From the NCBI RefSeq assembly GCF_019039055.1, contig NZ_JAHOPB010000001.1, forward strand, positions 1,860,001 to 1,924,000: DNA of 64,000 bases, read 5' to 3'. Shown piece after piece: positions 62,506-64,000 of the stretch. The DNA comes from Reyranella humidisoli (GTDB lineage: Bacteria; Pseudomonadota; Alphaproteobacteria; Reyranellales; Reyranellaceae). A program made the position numbers and the translations under genes. The first letter of the stretch is position 1. Each line of letters starts with the position of its first letter. The notes under the pieces are model-generated. The model was not told the origin of the DNA and did not search any database. It saw only the letters and a list, made by a program, of their open reading frames with translations.

Positions 62506-62817
62506 TCAATCCTCGCCGAATTTTCCTTCGACGAGCGCCGAAATGGCGGCCATGGCGTCCGCTGCCTGCCGGCCGGAGCACACCACCTCGACGCTGCTGC
62601 CGATCCCGGCGGCGAGCATCATCAGGCCCATGATCGAAAGGCCGGAGACTTCCTGCCCCTTGAAGGAGACGCGCACGACCGCGTCGAACTGGCCCGCCGT
62701 TCGGACGAACTTGGCGGCCGCCCGGGCATGCAGTCCACGCTTGTTGCCGATGGCGAGGCTGCGCTTCAGCGCGCCAATACCGGCGTCGGCACTGGATCCC
62801 GGCAGGGTGTCGCTCAC
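62506..62817 (-). CDS. phosphocarrier protein HPr
   Basis: 103 residues. Phosphoacceptor His30 lies in NKRGLHARAAAKFV and the regulatory serine (Ser61, equivalent to Ser46) in VSGLSIMGLMMLAAG. An N-terminal extension of about 15 residues precedes the normal HPr start. It transfers phosphate to the EIIA-Man-like protein in the regulatory PTS of alphaproteobacteria. The start overlaps the EIIA stop by 4 bp. Confidence 0.92.
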   Translation of the reverse strand: MSDTLPGSSADAGIGALKRSLAIGNKRGLHARAAAKFVRTAGQFDAVVRVSFKGQEVSGLSIMGLMMLAAGIGSSVEVVCSGRQAADAMAAISALVEGKFGED

Positions 62818-63218
62818 GAGGCTTCCTTCGCCAGGATCCGTGAGGCGACGGTGATGTATTTGCGGCCGGCTTCCTGCGCCATGCGCACGGCCTCCGCGAT
62901 CGGCCGCGTGCGCACGCTGGCGAGCTTCACCAGCATCGGCAGGTTAACGCCGGCCAGTACTTCGACCCGCGCCTGCTCCATGATGGAGATCGCGAGATTT
63001 GACGGCGTGCCGCCGAACATGTCGGTCAGCACGATGACGCCTTCACCCGTCTCGCAGGCCCGAACCCGCTCCAGGATTTCCGCGCGTCGCTTCTCCATGT
63101 CGTCGTCGGCGCCGATGCAGACCGTGGAGAGGCACTGCTGCACTCCGACGACATGCTCCAGCGCGGCCTTGAATTCCTGCGCCAGATTGCCGTGAGTCAC
63201 GAGTACGATACCGATCAT
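62814..63218 (-). CDS. PTS system mannose-type IIA component
   Basis: 134 residues. Active His9 is in MIGIVLVTHGNLAQEF; ETGEGVIVLTDMFGGTPSNL and LAGVNLPMLVKLASVR are ManX-type signatures. No EIIB, EIIC or EIID gene is nearby, so it is a regulatory rather than transport component. It follows rapZ by 8 bp and overlaps HPr by 4 bp. Confidence 0.92.
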   Translation of the reverse strand: MIGIVLVTHGNLAQEFKAALEHVVGVQQCLSTVCIGADDDMEKRRAEILERVRACETGEGVIVLTDMFGGTPSNLAISIMEQARVEVLAGVNLPMLVKLASVRTRPIAEAVRMAQEAGRKYITVASRILAKEAS

Positions 63219-63226
63219 TCTTTGCT

Positions 63227-64000
63227 CTACCCTGCGCCACCGGCCTCCCCGGCCGCCCCAACGTCCCGGTGCGAGAGAGTGACGGAGCGGCCTGCGCTTC
63301 GCAACCAGTCTGCAATCTCCTCGGCCAGCGCCACAGAGCGGTGTTTGCCGCCGGTGCAGCCGATCGCGATGGTCAGATAGCTCTTGCCCTCCGCGTCGAA
63401 CCGGGGCAGCAGCGGCCCGATCAGGCCCTGCAGGTTGTTCACGAACGGACGGTAGTCGGGGTCGGTTGCGATAAACGCCGCCACGGCCGGATCGCAGCCG
63501 GTAAGCGGCTTCAGAATGGGGTCGTAATGCGGATTCTTGAGGAATCGCGCGTCAAAGACCAAGTCCGCCTCGCGCGGCAGGCCGCGCCGAAAGGAAAACG
63601 ACATAACGGAAATTCGGGTGCCGACGCTGCGCCCGCGGCCGAAATAACCGGCCAGCAACTGCTTGAGGCGGTGGGGCGACAGCGACGACGTGTCGATCGA
63701 GAGGTCTGCCGCGTCGCGCATCCAGCCGATCTGGCGGCGCTCTTCGGTAATGCCGTCGATGACCGGGCGGTCGGGCGCCATCGGGTGAGGCCGGCGCGAT
63801 TCCGTGTAGCGCCGCTGCAGGGTTTCCGTATCGGCCTCGAGGAACAGCAGCCGCACGGCGAGGCCCGGATGCTCGCGAAGCTCGGCGACCTGCTCGACGA
63901 GAGTTCGCGCGTTGAAGCCGAAGGTGCGGGTATCGACACCCAGGGCCAGAGGCGGGGCCGTTTCACCGGGCGCACCGCCCGTCGATCGCATGAGGTCGTG
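63227..64000 (-). CDS. rapZ: RapZ-family RNase adapter / nucleotide-binding protein (5' end outside window)
   Basis: At least 258 residues are visible; the frame remains open through the right edge, so the N-terminal Walker A region lies outside. Visible family parts: LALGVDTRTFGFN, FLEADTETLQRRYTESRRPH, the conserved FSFRRGLPREADLVFDARFL, NPHYDPILKPLTG, and the C-terminal TIAIGCTGGKHRSVALAE. RapZ proteins bind nucleotides and, in enterobacteria, guide RNase E to small RNAs for amino-sugar control. First gene before the EIIA and HPr genes. Confidence 0.93.
   Translation of the reverse strand, partial: HDLMRSTGGAPGETAPPLALGVDTRTFGFNARTLVEQVAELREHPGLAVRLLFLEADTETLQRRYTESRRPHPMAPDRPVIDGITEERRQIGWMRDAADLSIDTSSLSPHRLKQLLAGYFGRGRSVGTRISVMSFSFRRGLPREADLVFDARFLKNPHYDPILKPLTGCDPAVAAFIATDPDYRPFVNNLQGLIGPLLPRFDAEGKSYLTIAIGCTGGKHRSVALAEEIADWLRSAGRSVTLSHRDVGAAGEAGGAG

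Overview
This window comes from a high-GC alphaproteobacterial chromosome. The evidence is gene content and order: the RapZ / EIIA-Man-like / HPr / ahcY cluster; the tsaE-amgK-murU-addB-addA chain; trpB-trpA near accD-folC; a fold-type III ornithine decarboxylase next to homospermidine synthase behind a speF-like leader; and SURF1. The lineage looks like Rhodospirillales/Hyphomicrobiales, perhaps Reyranella-like, but I cannot fix the genus by eye. No rRNA, tRNA, transposase, integrase or CRISPR array was recognised.

Layout. 1-1338: end of a GNAT-like gene and an MFS exporter. 1339-4418: polyamine block, with a long structured leader holding a 39-codon leader ORF, then ornithine decarboxylase, a strong terminator and hss. 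4419-7522: an AT-richer insert carrying a pyruvate/indolepyruvate decarboxylase-type enzyme and a small channel-like membrane protein; it is bounded by a duplicate of the hss 3' end, and the right copy is a 71-codon remnant. 7619-14453: SURF1, a predicted outer-membrane protein, a sulfotransferase, a TonB-like protein, a PRMT-like methyltransferase, a CitMHS/NhaD-like antiporter and an SDR. 14522-20422: glycerophosphodiester and glycerol-3-phosphate uptake (GDPD, UgpB-A-E-C, an FAH-family protein) with a Pho-box-like site before ugpB. 20609-30191: SGNH hydrolase, fatty acid hydroxylase, membrane protein, HAD hydrolase, DUF2252 protein, cysteine synthase-like protein, a ROK-family protein whose motifs are in circularly permuted order, and a zinc peptidase.

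30389-34258 is a minus-strand dsbD / redoxin / DUF3500 operon with Tat-like signals and a natural seven-histidine tract. 34376-38190 is an operon with an L-carbamoylase-type amidohydrolase, a GntR/FadR regulator with an operator at its own start, uronate dehydrogenase and an N-carbamoyl-D-amino acid hydrolase. 38327-38716 is a guanidine-II riboswitch with its guanidinium exporter gene. 38720-43480 holds a SnoaL-like protein, an S49 peptidase, a TrmN6-like methyltransferase, polyprenyl synthase and glycerol kinase. 43537-52235 holds pyrF, trpF, a RidA with a basic tail, trpB, trpA, an MBL hydrolase, a D,D-carboxypeptidase, accD, folC and trxA. 52322-64000, all minus strand, holds addA, addB, murU, amgK, tsaE, ahcY, HPr, EIIA and a partial rapZ.

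Several modules are functionally linked. Ugp, GDPD and glycerol kinase supply phosphate and glycerol. AmgK and MurU recycle cell-wall MurNAc. HPr, EIIA and RapZ form a regulatory phosphotransfer set. Intergenic palindromic repeats of about three families lie after ugpB, the FAH gene, the cysteine synthase-like gene, the zinc peptidase, the D-carbamoylase and trpA.
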